The notes under the pieces were generated by a model that was not told the origin of the DNA, searched no databases, and saw only the letters and a program-made list of their open reading frames with translations. A stretch of DNA of 64,000 nucleotides from assembly GCA_965230065.1 (NCBI GenBank), contig OZ245942.1, positions 6,882,001-6,946,000 on the forward strand, in the 5' to 3' direction. Below are positions 1 to 9,032 of this stretch, piece by piece (the first letter of the stretch is position 1; each line of letters begins with the position of its first letter). The translations under genes and the position numbers were made by a program. The DNA comes from G965230065 sp965230065. Its GTDB lineage: Bacteria > Bacteroidota > Bacteroidia > Cytophagales > Cyclobacteriaceae.

Positions 1-2
1 CA

Positions 3-686
3 CAGGGTGACCTGGACAATCAGTTTTACATCCGGCTTGGCATAGCACGCCCTTTCTGGTCCAGTTATGGTGCTGCCGGCCAGGATGCATGGATGGATGG
101 CACCAAAAGAAGAGGCGGGCTCTTGGAATTGGGTTCTATTTATATGCTCAACAAACTGCCCCTTTCCGATGGGTTGCGGCTTGGGGTAAATATTGATTGG
201 CTTGCCTTTGAATATCATGGGTTTGTCTATGATGATGATGTGATGGTAGATGTAGGCCTTTTATCAAAAATAGGCCCATCGATATCTTATAGTCCGGCAG
301 ATAAGCTGGTTTTTGATGCTTATGCTAAAGTTGTAGTAAGCTGGGTATCGGGTGTGGGCTTCGTCTATAATGGGGAAGATTTGGAAGAAGACAATACCTA
401 TACAAAAACAGGTGGAATAAGGTATACCTTTGGATTAAATGTACGCTACACCAAATTAATTCTGGGCTTTGCTATCAATACCGGGGCATTGCAATTAACC
501 AACTCCAGCGGGAAGACCCTTGGAAAATATTATGGCAACCACAATCCTTTTACAAGTGGGTCTTTCCAAAACAGGGGTGGATATGGTTATCCCAACTCAA
601 ATTCATCTTATCAAAACAGAAGTATAGATGGCAGTGCCAAAACTCCATTACTTTCCATGAGTTTTACGGTTGGGATGAGCTTTTAA
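3..686 (+). CDS. C-terminal part of an outer-membrane beta-barrel protein
   Basis: The reading frame is open from base 3 without a start, so the gene begins left of the window; the first ATG inside it (93) is internal. The visible 227 residues alternate hydrophobic and polar residues with many aromatic and glycine positions, as in transmembrane beta strands, and the protein ends in Phe after a strand-like segment (FTVGMSF), the usual end of an outer-membrane barrel. A Tyr/Asn/Ser/Gly-rich loop lies near residues 175-205. The family cannot be named from this piece. The next gene starts about 185 bases downstream; that gap shows nothing recognisable. Confidence 0.6.
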   Translation, partial: QGDLDNQFYIRLGIARPFWSSYGAAGQDAWMDGTKRRGGLLELGSIYMLNKLPLSDGLRLGVNIDWLAFEYHGFVYDDDVMVDVGLLSKIGPSISYSPADKLVFDAYAKVVVSWVSGVGFVYNGEDLEEDNTYTKTGGIRYTFGLNVRYTKLILGFAINTGALQLTNSSGKTLGKYYGNHNPFTSGSFQNRGGYGYPNSNSSYQNRSIDGSAKTPLLSMSFTVGMSF

Positions 687-870
687 GCTGTCAAGAAATT
701 GAAGAGTGTATTGTCATTACGTGGGAACGACTTAACGAACCACATTTTGGCCCATATCTCAAAAAACACTTTTGGTTTACTGATAACCATTCTGGGTTTT
801 CGGTATTACCCTATAAAGGTCATAATGCCATTATTCAACAATTATTTCACACCCATTAAAATTTAAAACC

Positions 871-1092
871 ATGAAAGCAATAAGTTCATACACCGCATTA
901 TTTCTAAATTTAATTATGAAGCACATTTATATTTTTTTAGGCATCATCATGTTGGTGAGCGCCTTCGGTTGCAACTCAAAAACATGCAGGTGCGAAGACC
1001 GGTTTGGAAATGTTCAGGAGGGGATTGAACTCAGTCTTGGAGAAGATTGCAGTGACCTGGAACCTATGTTGGGTACTTGCACAGAAGAGTAG
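871..1092 (+). CDS. Small cysteine-rich lipoprotein, function unknown
   Basis: A 73-residue protein whose hydrophobic segment ends in the lipobox-like AFGC, so it is probably exported and lipid-anchored. The mature part is only about 40 residues, acidic, with five further cysteines (CRCEDRFG, EDCSD, GTCTEE), suggesting disulfides. The ATG at 871 follows an A-rich leader typical of Bacteroidota; the internal ATG at 916 (MKHIYIF) would give a cleaner 18-residue signal peptide and is a real alternative. It lies just upstream of another small envelope gene in the same direction. I do not recognise the family. Confidence 0.5.
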   Translation: MKAISSYTALFLNLIMKHIYIFLGIIMLVSAFGCNSKTCRCEDRFGNVQEGIELSLGEDCSDLEPMLGTCTEE

Positions 1093-1134
1093 TGAGACAC
1101 AGTTAATTCATAACCTCTTTAAACTTATAAAATC

Positions 1135-1539
1135 ATGAAAACGAAACACCATATTTTCATCATTGCCACTATGTTTCTGTTCCTGACTGCACACCCACAA
1201 GAGGGCTATTGCCAGTGGGTTGACCAAAGTGATGACCTTCCGGGGACAATCAATATTACTCCCTATCTTATTGCCGGTGGGGTTGTGATTACCGGTACAA
1301 TTGCTTATCTTATTATCCGAAAGAACAAGAAGAAAAAAAGCACTTCTTATAGGATTAATCAGCCGGAAAATTTAATGGTCAGTTCACTTTATACTGAAAG
1401 CAACTCATTTTATGATGAAATGAAAAAAGCAAGCCAACAAGCTTCAGTAGAGATTATTACCGGTAACCACAATTCTAATGCACCAATGGTTTACAATGTT
1501 GATCCGGGATTTTCTGTTGGATTGCGCTTTAAGTTTTAG
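1135..1539 (+). CDS. Small envelope protein with signal peptide and one membrane span
   Basis: A 134-residue protein. Residues 1-26 form a signal peptide (Lys/His-rich start, then IIATMFLFLTA). A second hydrophobic stretch near residues 44-60 (LIAGGVVITGTIAYLII) is followed by a lysine-rich stop-transfer run (RKNKKKK). The tail ends in strand-like GLRFKF, reminiscent of the last strand of a barrel, but the protein is too short for one. Same direction as the small lipoprotein gene 40 bases upstream; the pair may be co-transcribed. Function unknown. Confidence 0.5.
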   Translation: MKTKHHIFIIATMFLFLTAHPQEGYCQWVDQSDDLPGTINITPYLIAGGVVITGTIAYLIIRKNKKKKSTSYRINQPENLMVSSLYTESNSFYDEMKKASQQASVEIITGNHNSNAPMVYNVDPGFSVGLRFKF

Positions 1540-1558
1540 GCTAGGTCACAAGGTTCCT

Positions 1559-1606
1559 TAGACTTTTGGAATTTCGGCGACCGCCATAGAAATCGCGGAA
1601 GTCTAA
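1559..1606. repeat. Intergenic hairpin sharing 15 bases with the IS110 right edge
   Basis: Perfect 8-base arms (TTAGACTT at 1559-1566, AAGTCTAA at 1599-1606) enclose a GC-rich loop. The loop contains CCATAGAAATCGCGG (1584-1598), found again immediately after the IS110 transposase gene (23008-23022). It could act as a terminator for the gene ending at 1539 or be the remnant of a mobile repeat. Confidence 0.4.
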
Positions 1607-1656
1607 ATTACACATATTCAGTCCTTCCGTATTTTTCATCCTTAAATGCTACCCCG

Positions 1657-3844
1657 ATGAAACACTTGCTTAACATTACACTGCTCGCCACCCTCATTAT
1701 TTTTTCTACCTGTAAAGAAGATGAAGCCCCAATCACCACGGGTACCATCAAGGGAAAAATTACGGATGCCGACACCGGTTCGCCACTTGAAGGCGCCAAC
1801 GTTAAAAGCCAGCCACCCACCTCTACGATAAACACCGATGCCAGCGGGGAATATACCATTGCCAACGCCAATGAAGGCAACTACACCATTTTTGCCTCAA
1901 AACCAGGCTATGTAACCGATTCAACGGTGGTAAGGGTTACTGCCAACACCACAGCCAATGGAGATATAGCACTAACTTTTCGTCGTGGCGGTGGTGAACC
2001 CTGTCCAGGTAAACCCATAAATGTTTCACCAAAGCCAGATACAGTGAACCAGAACACCACCCCCATCCTGGAATGGTCTGCTACCCATCCTGATGGGGAT
2101 TCATTAACTTATGATGTGCTCTTTGGTACGGAAAACCCGCCCACAGATACAATTTCATTCGGACAGGATAGCACCACCTTTCAAGTTAATGGACTTGACC
2201 ACGAAACCGTTTATTTCTGGCAGATCATTGCCAAAGATACAGCGTGTGCTACACCAGGGGATGTATGGAAATTTACTACTGAAGAGGCCAACAATAATCC
2301 TGAGAAACCTAAAAATATTGCCCCAAAACCTGACACGGTGAACCAGGATACCACGCTCGTGCTGGAATGGAAAGCTACTGACCCGGACGAAGATCCTTTA
2401 ACGTATGATGTGCTTTTTGGTAAGGAAAACCCGCCTACAGATACGATTTCATTCGATCAGGATAGCACTACCTTTCAAGTTGAAGGTCTTGACCACGAAA
2501 CCACTTACTACTGGCAGATTATTGCCAAAGATGACCGTGGTGGAAAAGCGGAAGGAGATGTATGGAAATTTACCACCAAAAAGAAAAATAACCCGCCTTC
2601 CAAACCCGAACTTGTTTCCCCACCTGATGGTGCTACAAAACAACAAACCTTCCTCACACTGGCCTGGAAAGCTACTGACCCGGATGGGGATGAACTTACC
2701 TATGATGTGCTACTGGACACAGATACAACAGACCAACAGATAGATACACTTTTGTGGGATCATGAAAGTGCATCCCATAAAATAGATACCCTCAAAAAAG
2801 GGGGTATTTATTATTGGAAAGTTATTGCAAAAGATTCCCATGGCGCTACTACAGCCAGTGATGTTTGGAATTTTACCACCATATCGCCACCAGACCCAGG
2901 TTTCCCATACAATCAAGATTTTGAAGGTGATGATATAGATTGGTTTGCAGACAATGGTTTGTGGCAAATAGGTGTACCTACTGTTGGTCCTGAAGAAGCT
3001 CACTCTGGTGAAATAGTGGCCGGGACTGTGCTGGATGGTAATTACCCTGGTAATGCCAATACCCGACTGATCTGTCCTGAAATCACTTTGCCCAGCCTGG
3101 GGGGGGGTGAGAAAATCCAACTCAAGTTCTGGCACTGGTTCCGATTCTCTGATGATAGTGGCCACATACAGATTTCTGTAGATGATGGGGAGTGGGAAAC
3201 CATCTCAGATCCCCGATTTGATGGCACTAGTACTACCTGGACACAATACGTTGCTGATTTGACGGCATATGCAGGTAAAAATGTACGAATTGCATTTTAT
3301 TTTACTTCCACTACTTTTAATGTTGACAACGGATGGTACATAGACGATGTCTCTATTGAGAAAAAGGTGGTTACCTTCAACAATCCTGAAGATTTTGAAA
3401 TGGGTGTAGGAGATTGGAGTGCCGACAATGGGTTGTGGGAAGTGGGTATTACATCCGTTGGGCCTGAAGAAGCCCATTCTGGTGAGCAAATAGCCGGAAC
3501 TGTGCTGGATGGTAATTTTCATGGTAACGCTAATACCCGACTGATCAGCCCTGAAATCACTTTGCCCAGCCTGGGGGGGGGGTGAGAAAATCCAACTCAA
3601 GTTCTGGCACTGGTTCCGGTTCTCTGATGATAGTGGCCACATACAGATTTCTGTAGATGATGGGGAGTGGGAAACCATCTCAGACCCCCGATTTGATGGC
3701 ACTAGTACTACCTGGACACAATACGTTGCTGATTTGACGGCATATGCAGGTAAAAATGTACGAATTGCATTTTATTTTACTTCCACTACTTTTAATGTTG
3801 ACAACGGATGGTACATAGACGATGTCTCTATTGAGAAGAATTAA
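1657..3844 (+). pseudogene. Multi-domain surface lipoprotein (CarboxypepD_reg-like, three FN3-like, two jelly-roll repeats), frameshifted in poly-G
   Basis: Starts with a lipoprotein-type signal (ATLIIFSTCKED). A carboxypeptidase-regulatory-like domain follows (residues ~28-105), then three FN3-like repeats (roughly 112-210, 211-310, 311-410), each with a DPDGD..TYDVL core and ending W.FTT. Two MAM/immune-inhibitor-A-like beta-sandwich repeats follow (about 415-570 and 575-end), each with WYIDDVSIEK near its end. In the second repeat a G-run of 10 (3573-3582) replaces the 9 in the first (3099-3107), giving TGA at 3583. After that base the frame is fully conserved to TAA at 3842-3844. So the gene is a frameshift mutant, a slippage ON/OFF switch, or a sequencing error. 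No T9SS C-terminal domain is seen. Probably a cell-surface adhesion or binding protein. Confidence 0.75.
3076..3837 (+). repeat. Near-identical tandem duplication within the surface protein gene
   Basis: Bases 3076-3362 and 3550-3837 are almost the same, with only a handful of substitutions plus one extra G in the second copy. The first parts of the two protein repeats (about 2920-3075 and 3392-3549) are clearly more diverged. This pattern suggests recent gene conversion or duplication confined to the 3' part of the repeat. Confidence 0.85.
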
Positions 3845-3860
3845 ATATTAACATGATGAG

Positions 3861-3887
3861 GAAACTGTCAATTCTTTTGGCAGTTTC
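3861..3887 (+). terminator. Rho-independent terminator
   Basis: Arms GAAACTGTCAA and TTGGCAGTTTC (11 pairs including one G-T) with a 5-base loop, followed by a pyrimidine-rich TTCTTCTCTTCC run, 17 bases after the stop at 3844. Confidence 0.75.
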
Positions 3888-3968
3888 TTCTCTTCCTTCT
3901 AAACTGAATTGAAATTGATGAAAAATATTAAGACCTGACCCCATCGCATCATTCAACCTATTAGGCCT

Positions 3969-6692
3969 ATGCGATATCATATCATACTACTCTTTTTCTT
4001 ACTACCATTATATGGGCAAGCCCAAAAACAAGGCAATATCTGGTATTTTGGTCATAATGCAGGGCTGGATTTTAATGCTGGTACTCCCGTTCCCCTGTTA
4101 GACGGGCAATTGAATATTTGGGAAGGTTGTGCCACTATTGCTGATAATAATGGTAACCTGCTTTTTTATACCGATGGCATTCGGGTTTGGAATAGAAACC
4201 ACCAGATTATGCCCAATGGTACAGGATTGATGGGGGATAACTCTGCCACCCAATCAGGAGTGATCGTACCCTATCCTGGTAATCCCGATTTGTATTACAT
4301 TTTTACGGTTGATTTGGAAGCGGGAGCCAAAGGTTTGCGCTATTCTTTGGTAGATATAACATTAGAGGGTGGATTAGGGGATGTTACTTCTAAAAATATT
4401 CCTTTACTATCCAGTTCTACTGAAAAAATAACAGCCGTTCATCATCAAAATAAAAAGGATATATGGGTGATTGCCCATGCATGGAATTCTGATGCGTTTT
4501 ACGTTTGGCTGGTGAATGAAACTGGCATTGCAGTAGCACCCAATGTCACAAACATAGGCAGTGTACATAGCGGTAATCCCATCAATAGCATTGGGTATTT
4601 AAAGGCCTCTCCCGATGGCAGCAAAATAGCATTAGCTGCTTATTTTCAGGCAAAATTTGTTGAAGTTTTTGATTTCGATAATGCTGCTGGTACCATTTCC
4701 AATCCCATCAAGCTCGCTGGATTCAGTTTTTTTGCCATAGGGCCCTATGGTGTTGAGTTTTCACCCAATGGAAAGCTGTTATACATTGCAGAAGCGCAAG
4801 GGTTGACCAACCTCTACCAATTTGATCTTTCTTCCAGCAATAGTGCAACCATAGCTTCCTCCAGAAAAACCCTATCTTCTGATTTAAACTTTGGGGCACT
4901 ACAATTGGCCACGGATGGAAAAATATATTTAGCCAGGGATGAAAGTCCATATTTGGGCGTAATTAATTCGCCAAATAACATTGGAGCGGCTTCTGGTTTT
5001 GTATTGAATGGCTTGTTACTTGGTGGAAGAAGTAGCAGGCTGGGGCTTCCCACTTTCATTCAAAGTTTCTTTCTTCCTTCTGATTTCACTTATGTCGATA
5101 CCTGTTATGGTGAAACCACCACTTTTTTTTCGCACATAGATAATGCTGATGCTGTCCTTACCTGGAATTTTGGTGATCCTGCTTCGGGGGACCAAAATAC
5201 TTCTGATGCACTAAATCCTTCCCATACTTTTACTTCTTCCGGCCCTTTTACGGTAACCCTAACCGCTACAGTGGAGGGTACACCTCCTGCTACAGTAAGT
5301 AAAACAATTAATATTGTAGACCCACCCTCTATTGACCTGGGAAACGACACTACTTTGTGTGAAGGGGAAATACTTGTATTAGAAATCGGGCAAGCGGGCA
5401 GTACCTATCTGTGGTCTGATAGTACTACCACTCCCTCTTATACGATTGATAAATCTGGTACCTACTGGGCGGAGGCAAATAATGGAGTATGTGTAGCACG
5501 TGATAGCGTTGTGGTTGCTTATATTACTCCTGCCTCTTTTACCATAGGCAATGATACTTCCCTTTGTAGGGGAGATAGTCTGCTACTTCAAGCCCCTGCC
5601 GGTATGGATACCTACCTTTGGCAAGAAGGTTCAACGGCTTCCTCACTTTGGGCTACTCAAGCAGGTACTTATGCTGTAACGGTTTCACTGGGTGCTTGTA
5701 AGGCAAGCGATTCTATTGCGATTGATTATTTCCCTGATCCTAAAGCTAATTTAGGGGATGACCGTACAATTTGTGCAGGGGAGACTGTATTACTTGACGT
5801 ATTTGATGATAATGCAGGCGGATATTTATGGCAAGACGGGTCAACAAACTCCGAATTCAAGGTGGACACAAGCGGTATTTACCGGGTAAGTGTAGATAAT
5901 TTATGTAATACAAATGCTTTTACCGATTCTATTGAAGTTACAGTGAAAAACGTTGACACCCCCAACATCACGGATACCCTCCTCTGCGGACCGGGCAGTG
6001 CCAATTTACAAGCCATAGGTCAGGCTGAAGTTTTTAAATGGTATGCCAGTGCTAATGACACCATTATTTTGCATCAGTCGGAGGAGGGTATATTTGTTAC
6101 CCCTCAATTAAATACTTCTACTCCCTTTTGGGTATCTGCAGTGAATGGAGAGTGCGAAAGTAACCGGGTAATGGCTACGGTTCTTGTTGACCTCACCTCA
6201 GCCCAGGCAGGCAGTGATACCACGATTCAGGCAGGTGAAACCTTGCAATTACAGGCTTCCGGTGGGAATACCTACCAATGGTCCCCACCGCGCTGGTTGA
6301 GCGACAATACTATTGCTGACCCAGTTGCCACACCTCCTGAAGATATTACTTATACGGTAGCCGTAACTTCCCATACAGGCTGTGTTTTTGAAGATGATAT
6401 CAGCATTATCGTCATCCCTGTGGAGAATGACCTTATCATTCCCAACACCATCACCCCCAATGGGGATGGGATCAATGAAAACTGGATCATTACCAATATT
6501 GAGCATTATCCTGAAAATAGGGTACGCATTTTTGACCGTACTGGTCGCCAACTCTTGGAATTTAATAATTATCAGCAATCATGGGATGGTACTGTACACG
6601 GTAATCCATTGCCCGGTGATACGTATTTCTATGTCATCGACAGGAGCAATAACGCTCTTCCGTTAAAAGGTTTTATCACTATTATCCGTTAG
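3969..6692 (+). CDS. T9SS type B cargo: beta-propeller, PKD and Ig-like repeats, gliding-motility C-terminal domain
   Basis: A 907-residue secreted protein. A signal peptide (residues 1-18, ending GQAQ) is followed by a propeller-like region (~20-370; GNIWYFGHNAGLDF, DNNGNLLFYTDG). A PKD domain (~375-450; LTWNFGDP ... FTVTLTATV) and three or four short Ig-like repeats come next, each with an LGNDTTLC-type opening and a YLW.....SGTY core. An Ig-like segment (AGSDTTIQAGETLQL) and the gliding-motility-associated C-terminal domain (~820-907; NTITPNGDGINENW ... RIFDRTGRQL ... GDTYFYVID) end it. That last domain is the type B sorting signal of the type IX system, so the protein should be displayed on or released from the cell surface. 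The PorP/SprF gene starts 4 bases downstream, the usual cargo-partner arrangement. Confidence 0.9.
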   Translation: MRYHIILLFFLLPLYGQAQKQGNIWYFGHNAGLDFNAGTPVPLLDGQLNIWEGCATIADNNGNLLFYTDGIRVWNRNHQIMPNGTGLMGDNSATQSGVIVPYPGNPDLYYIFTVDLEAGAKGLRYSLVDITLEGGLGDVTSKNIPLLSSSTEKITAVHHQNKKDIWVIAHAWNSDAFYVWLVNETGIAVAPNVTNIGSVHSGNPINSIGYLKASPDGSKIALAAYFQAKFVEVFDFDNAAGTISNPIKLAGFSFFAIGPYGVEFSPNGKLLYIAEAQGLTNLYQFDLSSSNSATIASSRKTLSSDLNFGALQLATDGKIYLARDESPYLGVINSPNNIGAASGFVLNGLLLGGRSSRLGLPTFIQSFFLPSDFTYVDTCYGETTTFFSHIDNADAVLTWNFGDPASGDQNTSDALNPSHTFTSSGPFTVTLTATVEGTPPATVSKTINIVDPPSIDLGNDTTLCEGEILVLEIGQAGSTYLWSDSTTTPSYTIDKSGTYWAEANNGVCVARDSVVVAYITPASFTIGNDTSLCRGDSLLLQAPAGMDTYLWQEGSTASSLWATQAGTYAVTVSLGACKASDSIAIDYFPDPKANLGDDRTICAGETVLLDVFDDNAGGYLWQDGSTNSEFKVDTSGIYRVSVDNLCNTNAFTDSIEVTVKNVDTPNITDTLLCGPGSANLQAIGQAEVFKWYASANDTIILHQSEEGIFVTPQLNTSTPFWVSAVNGECESNRVMATVLVDLTSAQAGSDTTIQAGETLQLQASGGNTYQWSPPRWLSDNTIADPVATPPEDITYTVAVTSHTGCVFEDDISIIVIPVENDLIIPNTITPNGDGINENWIITNIEHYPENRVRIFDRTGRQLLEFNNYQQSWDGTVHGNPLPGDTYFYVIDRSNNALPLKGFITIIR

Positions 6693-6696
6693 CGCT

Positions 6697-7692
6697 ATGA
6701 AATATTGCTATCTCTTCTTTTGTTGTTCTTGCCTATGCCTCTATCAGGGCGCTTATGCCCAGTACCGGCCTGAGTACAGCCATTTTATGCTGAATAATTA
6801 CCTTATCAATCCTGCCATTACCGGCATAGAAAACTACACAGATGTACAAATAGGCTATCGCCGTCAGTGGATGGGTATAGAAGGGAGTCCGCAAACGGTC
6901 TATTTATCGGTGAATTCACCTTTAGGGATTGTACGCCGGGGTTTTTCAAATACCATCAACAGAGACGAAGAGAAAACTAACCGGTATCCCGGGAGCCGGG
7001 AAAGAAAATCTATTCATGGCATAGGGGGTATGTTGCTTTCCGACCGCATCGGGCCTTTCTCTCGGTTTCAGGGCTATCTCTCTTATGCGTATCATCTGCC
7101 TATAACTGATTATTTCACGCTGTCGATGGGGGCTTCTTTAGGAATAATTCATAACACGATTGATCCGGATAAGGTTTTGCTTCACGATCCTAACGATCCT
7201 ACGATCAATAATTTTTCACGGGAATTTTCCCTGGATGGGGCCGTAGGCATTTTTGGTTATACCAATAATTTTTATGCAGGCATTGCTTTTATGGACATCA
7301 ATGCCCTTTCTACTTCAGGAGATGCCACCATTTCCCCATTTTCAGATATGCAGATAATGCTGACAACAGGTATGAAAATAGATTTTACCACATCTCCACT
7401 ATCCCTTCTCCCATCCTTGCAGGTACGCACAATAGGTAATGATGCTGTTTCATGGCAATCTGCTTTGCGCCTCTTAATAAAAGATCAATTTTGGATAGGG
7501 AGCGGATATCGTTTCGAAAGCGATTTCATCCTGATGACAGGTATGTACATCAATAATTTACTGAGTTTTTCTTATGCCTATGACCTGGGGGCAGCGACAC
7601 CCGCCCGGTACAGCGAAGGTAGTCACGAATTTACCCTTGGAGTAAGGCTTTTTAATGAAGATGGGATTATTTGCCCTAATAAACTATGGTAA
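6697..7692 (+). CDS. PorP/SprF family type IX secretion membrane protein
   Basis: A 331-residue protein with a signal peptide ending YAQ, then the family opening YRPEYSHFMLNNYLINPA and GYRRQW.G....P (residues ~22-65). The rest is strand-rich outer-membrane barrel. In Bacteroidota, PorP/SprF proteins are outer-membrane partners of the type IX machinery, and SprF is specifically needed to secrete type B cargo such as SprB. Only 4 bases separate it from the type B cargo gene upstream, so it very probably serves that protein. The C-terminus (FTLGVRLF....) is barrel-like. Convergent with the next gene. Confidence 0.92.
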   Translation: MKYCYLFFCCSCLCLYQGAYAQYRPEYSHFMLNNYLINPAITGIENYTDVQIGYRRQWMGIEGSPQTVYLSVNSPLGIVRRGFSNTINRDEEKTNRYPGSRERKSIHGIGGMLLSDRIGPFSRFQGYLSYAYHLPITDYFTLSMGASLGIIHNTIDPDKVLLHDPNDPTINNFSREFSLDGAVGIFGYTNNFYAGIAFMDINALSTSGDATISPFSDMQIMLTTGMKIDFTTSPLSLLPSLQVRTIGNDAVSWQSALRLLIKDQFWIGSGYRFESDFILMTGMYINNLLSFSYAYDLGAATPARYSEGSHEFTLGVRLFNEDGIICPNKLW

Positions 7693-7737
7693 ATGCTTAA
7701 TAATAACCGTTTGTTGTTAGATAATTTAAAGCCCCTT

Positions 7738-8919
7738 CTACTGCACACTATTTTTATTCCAATAAATCTTCAGATTATTGGTAGCCCTTCCGGCGGCGAT
7801 GATGTCGGGTTTGCCGTCATCATTGAGGTCGGCCACTTTCAGGTCTTCACAGGCCATGGTGTTGTCGTCAATCACAAACTTTTCCCAATGGCTGCCTTCA
7901 CGGTCGGCAGGAACGAAAAGGGCAATTCCCACTTTTCCTTCTGAATTGGGGTTGCGCCATCCGGCCACAATCTGATCCATTTCCAACCCCAATAAATCAG
8001 CCGTTGCCAGGGCGTGCCCCTGGTTAAAATCGCTGTACAATACCTGTCGTTCATGGCCTGTGCCGGGATGATACACCGCCAACGTATTGCCATGCATGGG
8101 TTCTATGGCTGTGATAAAAGTCACCTCTTCCCCTAAATTGCCAAAGCGCACCTCCCCTACCCCACTTTCTTCGCCTACTCCATTCAATAATTCCGATTCC
8201 GCTACCAACCATTTACCATTGTCATTTTCTATCCTTTTAACACCCTCTTTGCCTCCTATATACAATGTTGCTTGTTCTTCATTTTCTTCTACTGCAAAGT
8301 TATGCGTCATGTGCATGCTTTGGTCCAGCACAGTAGTATCCCAGGGATCCATCGGTTGGTTAGAAAAATGATAAGCAATTACTTTTACGCCTGCTCCCTC
8401 CCCTCCTTTATTGCCTCGTCCGTGCAAAGGCAAAACCACCAGTTGATAAGAATCACCCGTTTTGACCCAACGCATACGGTGAATGGTAGGTTCGTGGGGT
8501 AGTTGAACCGGTTTCCAAAGTTGTGTAGGGTCTTCAGGGCGGATGAGGTAATGTACAGAACCTGACTCAGCTGCATTACTGGTTTCTCCCGGATTCCACT
8601 GGGCACCTACGGCTACTTCCACAATGCCATCGTCGTTTACATCTTCAGCAGCGATGCACACATTATCGCGTTCGGTGAGGTTTTCCACCATCACAAACCG
8701 CTGCCAGTCGGGATTGCGGTACCACACAAACTGCTTTTTATCAGCCAGCAAAATATCAGGCCGCCCGTCCCCATCTACATCGCCAATGGCCAGTCCGTAG
8801 CCTATGCTTACATCATCGTCTACTGTTTGGTGTTCAAAAGTAGGCGACATATTTTGCCCGTTTATCTGTAAAGAAAATAAGAAAAGCAATATCAGGGGAA
8901 GATAATGGGTAGTTTGCAT
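7738..8919 (-). CDS. Secreted FG-GAP/VCBS-repeat beta-propeller protein
   Basis: A 393-residue protein with a signal peptide (residues 1-21, LILLFLFSLQINGQ). It carries repeats of the FG-GAP/VCBS type with Ca-binding loops: DVDGDGRPDI (~50), DVNDDGIVEV (~93) and DLNDDGKPDI (~370). Such proteins are extracytoplasmic propellers, often accessory to polysaccharide or sulfatase loci; no catalytic motif is visible. It lies downstream of, and in the same direction as, the NHL protein and the amidohydrolase, separated from the NHL gene by a hairpin repeat (8963-9027). Exact ligand unknown. Confidence 0.8.
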   Translation of the reverse strand: MQTTHYLPLILLFLFSLQINGQNMSPTFEHQTVDDDVSIGYGLAIGDVDGDGRPDILLADKKQFVWYRNPDWQRFVMVENLTERDNVCIAAEDVNDDGIVEVAVGAQWNPGETSNAAESGSVHYLIRPEDPTQLWKPVQLPHEPTIHRMRWVKTGDSYQLVVLPLHGRGNKGGEGAGVKVIAYHFSNQPMDPWDTTVLDQSMHMTHNFAVEENEEQATLYIGGKEGVKRIENDNGKWLVAESELLNGVGEESGVGEVRFGNLGEEVTFITAIEPMHGNTLAVYHPGTGHERQVLYSDFNQGHALATADLLGLEMDQIVAGWRNPNSEGKVGIALFVPADREGSHWEKFVIDDNTMACEDLKVADLNDDGKPDIIAAGRATNNLKIYWNKNSVQ

Positions 8920-8937
8920 GGTTGTGGGGTTTTTAGT

Positions 8938-9027
8938 CAGAAGACCGAAGACCGGAGACGGAAGTAAGCAGTAGGCAGTGGCAGTTGGCAGTCATTAATA
9001 CTGCTTACTGCCGCTGCCTATTGCCAA
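8938..9027. repeat. Phrase repeat with long imperfect hairpin
   Basis: A GAAGACCGGAGACGGAAG phrase (8942-8963 area) leads into a hairpin. Arm 8963-8991, made of GGCAGT/GCAGTA-like units, pairs with 8999-9027 in about 23 of 29 positions around a 7-base loop. It sits just after the stop of the minus-strand NHL gene and could end its transcript. Related phrases recur at 33377-33400, 53192-53244 and 59447-59519. Confidence 0.7.
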
Positions 9028-9032
9028 CCCAC

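Noticed and set aside
3205..3702. Long minus-strand open frame with a duplicate at 3042-3227
   Set aside because: It is the antisense of the tandem domain repeat; the plus-strand frame has clear domains and the duplicate simply mirrors the DNA repeat.
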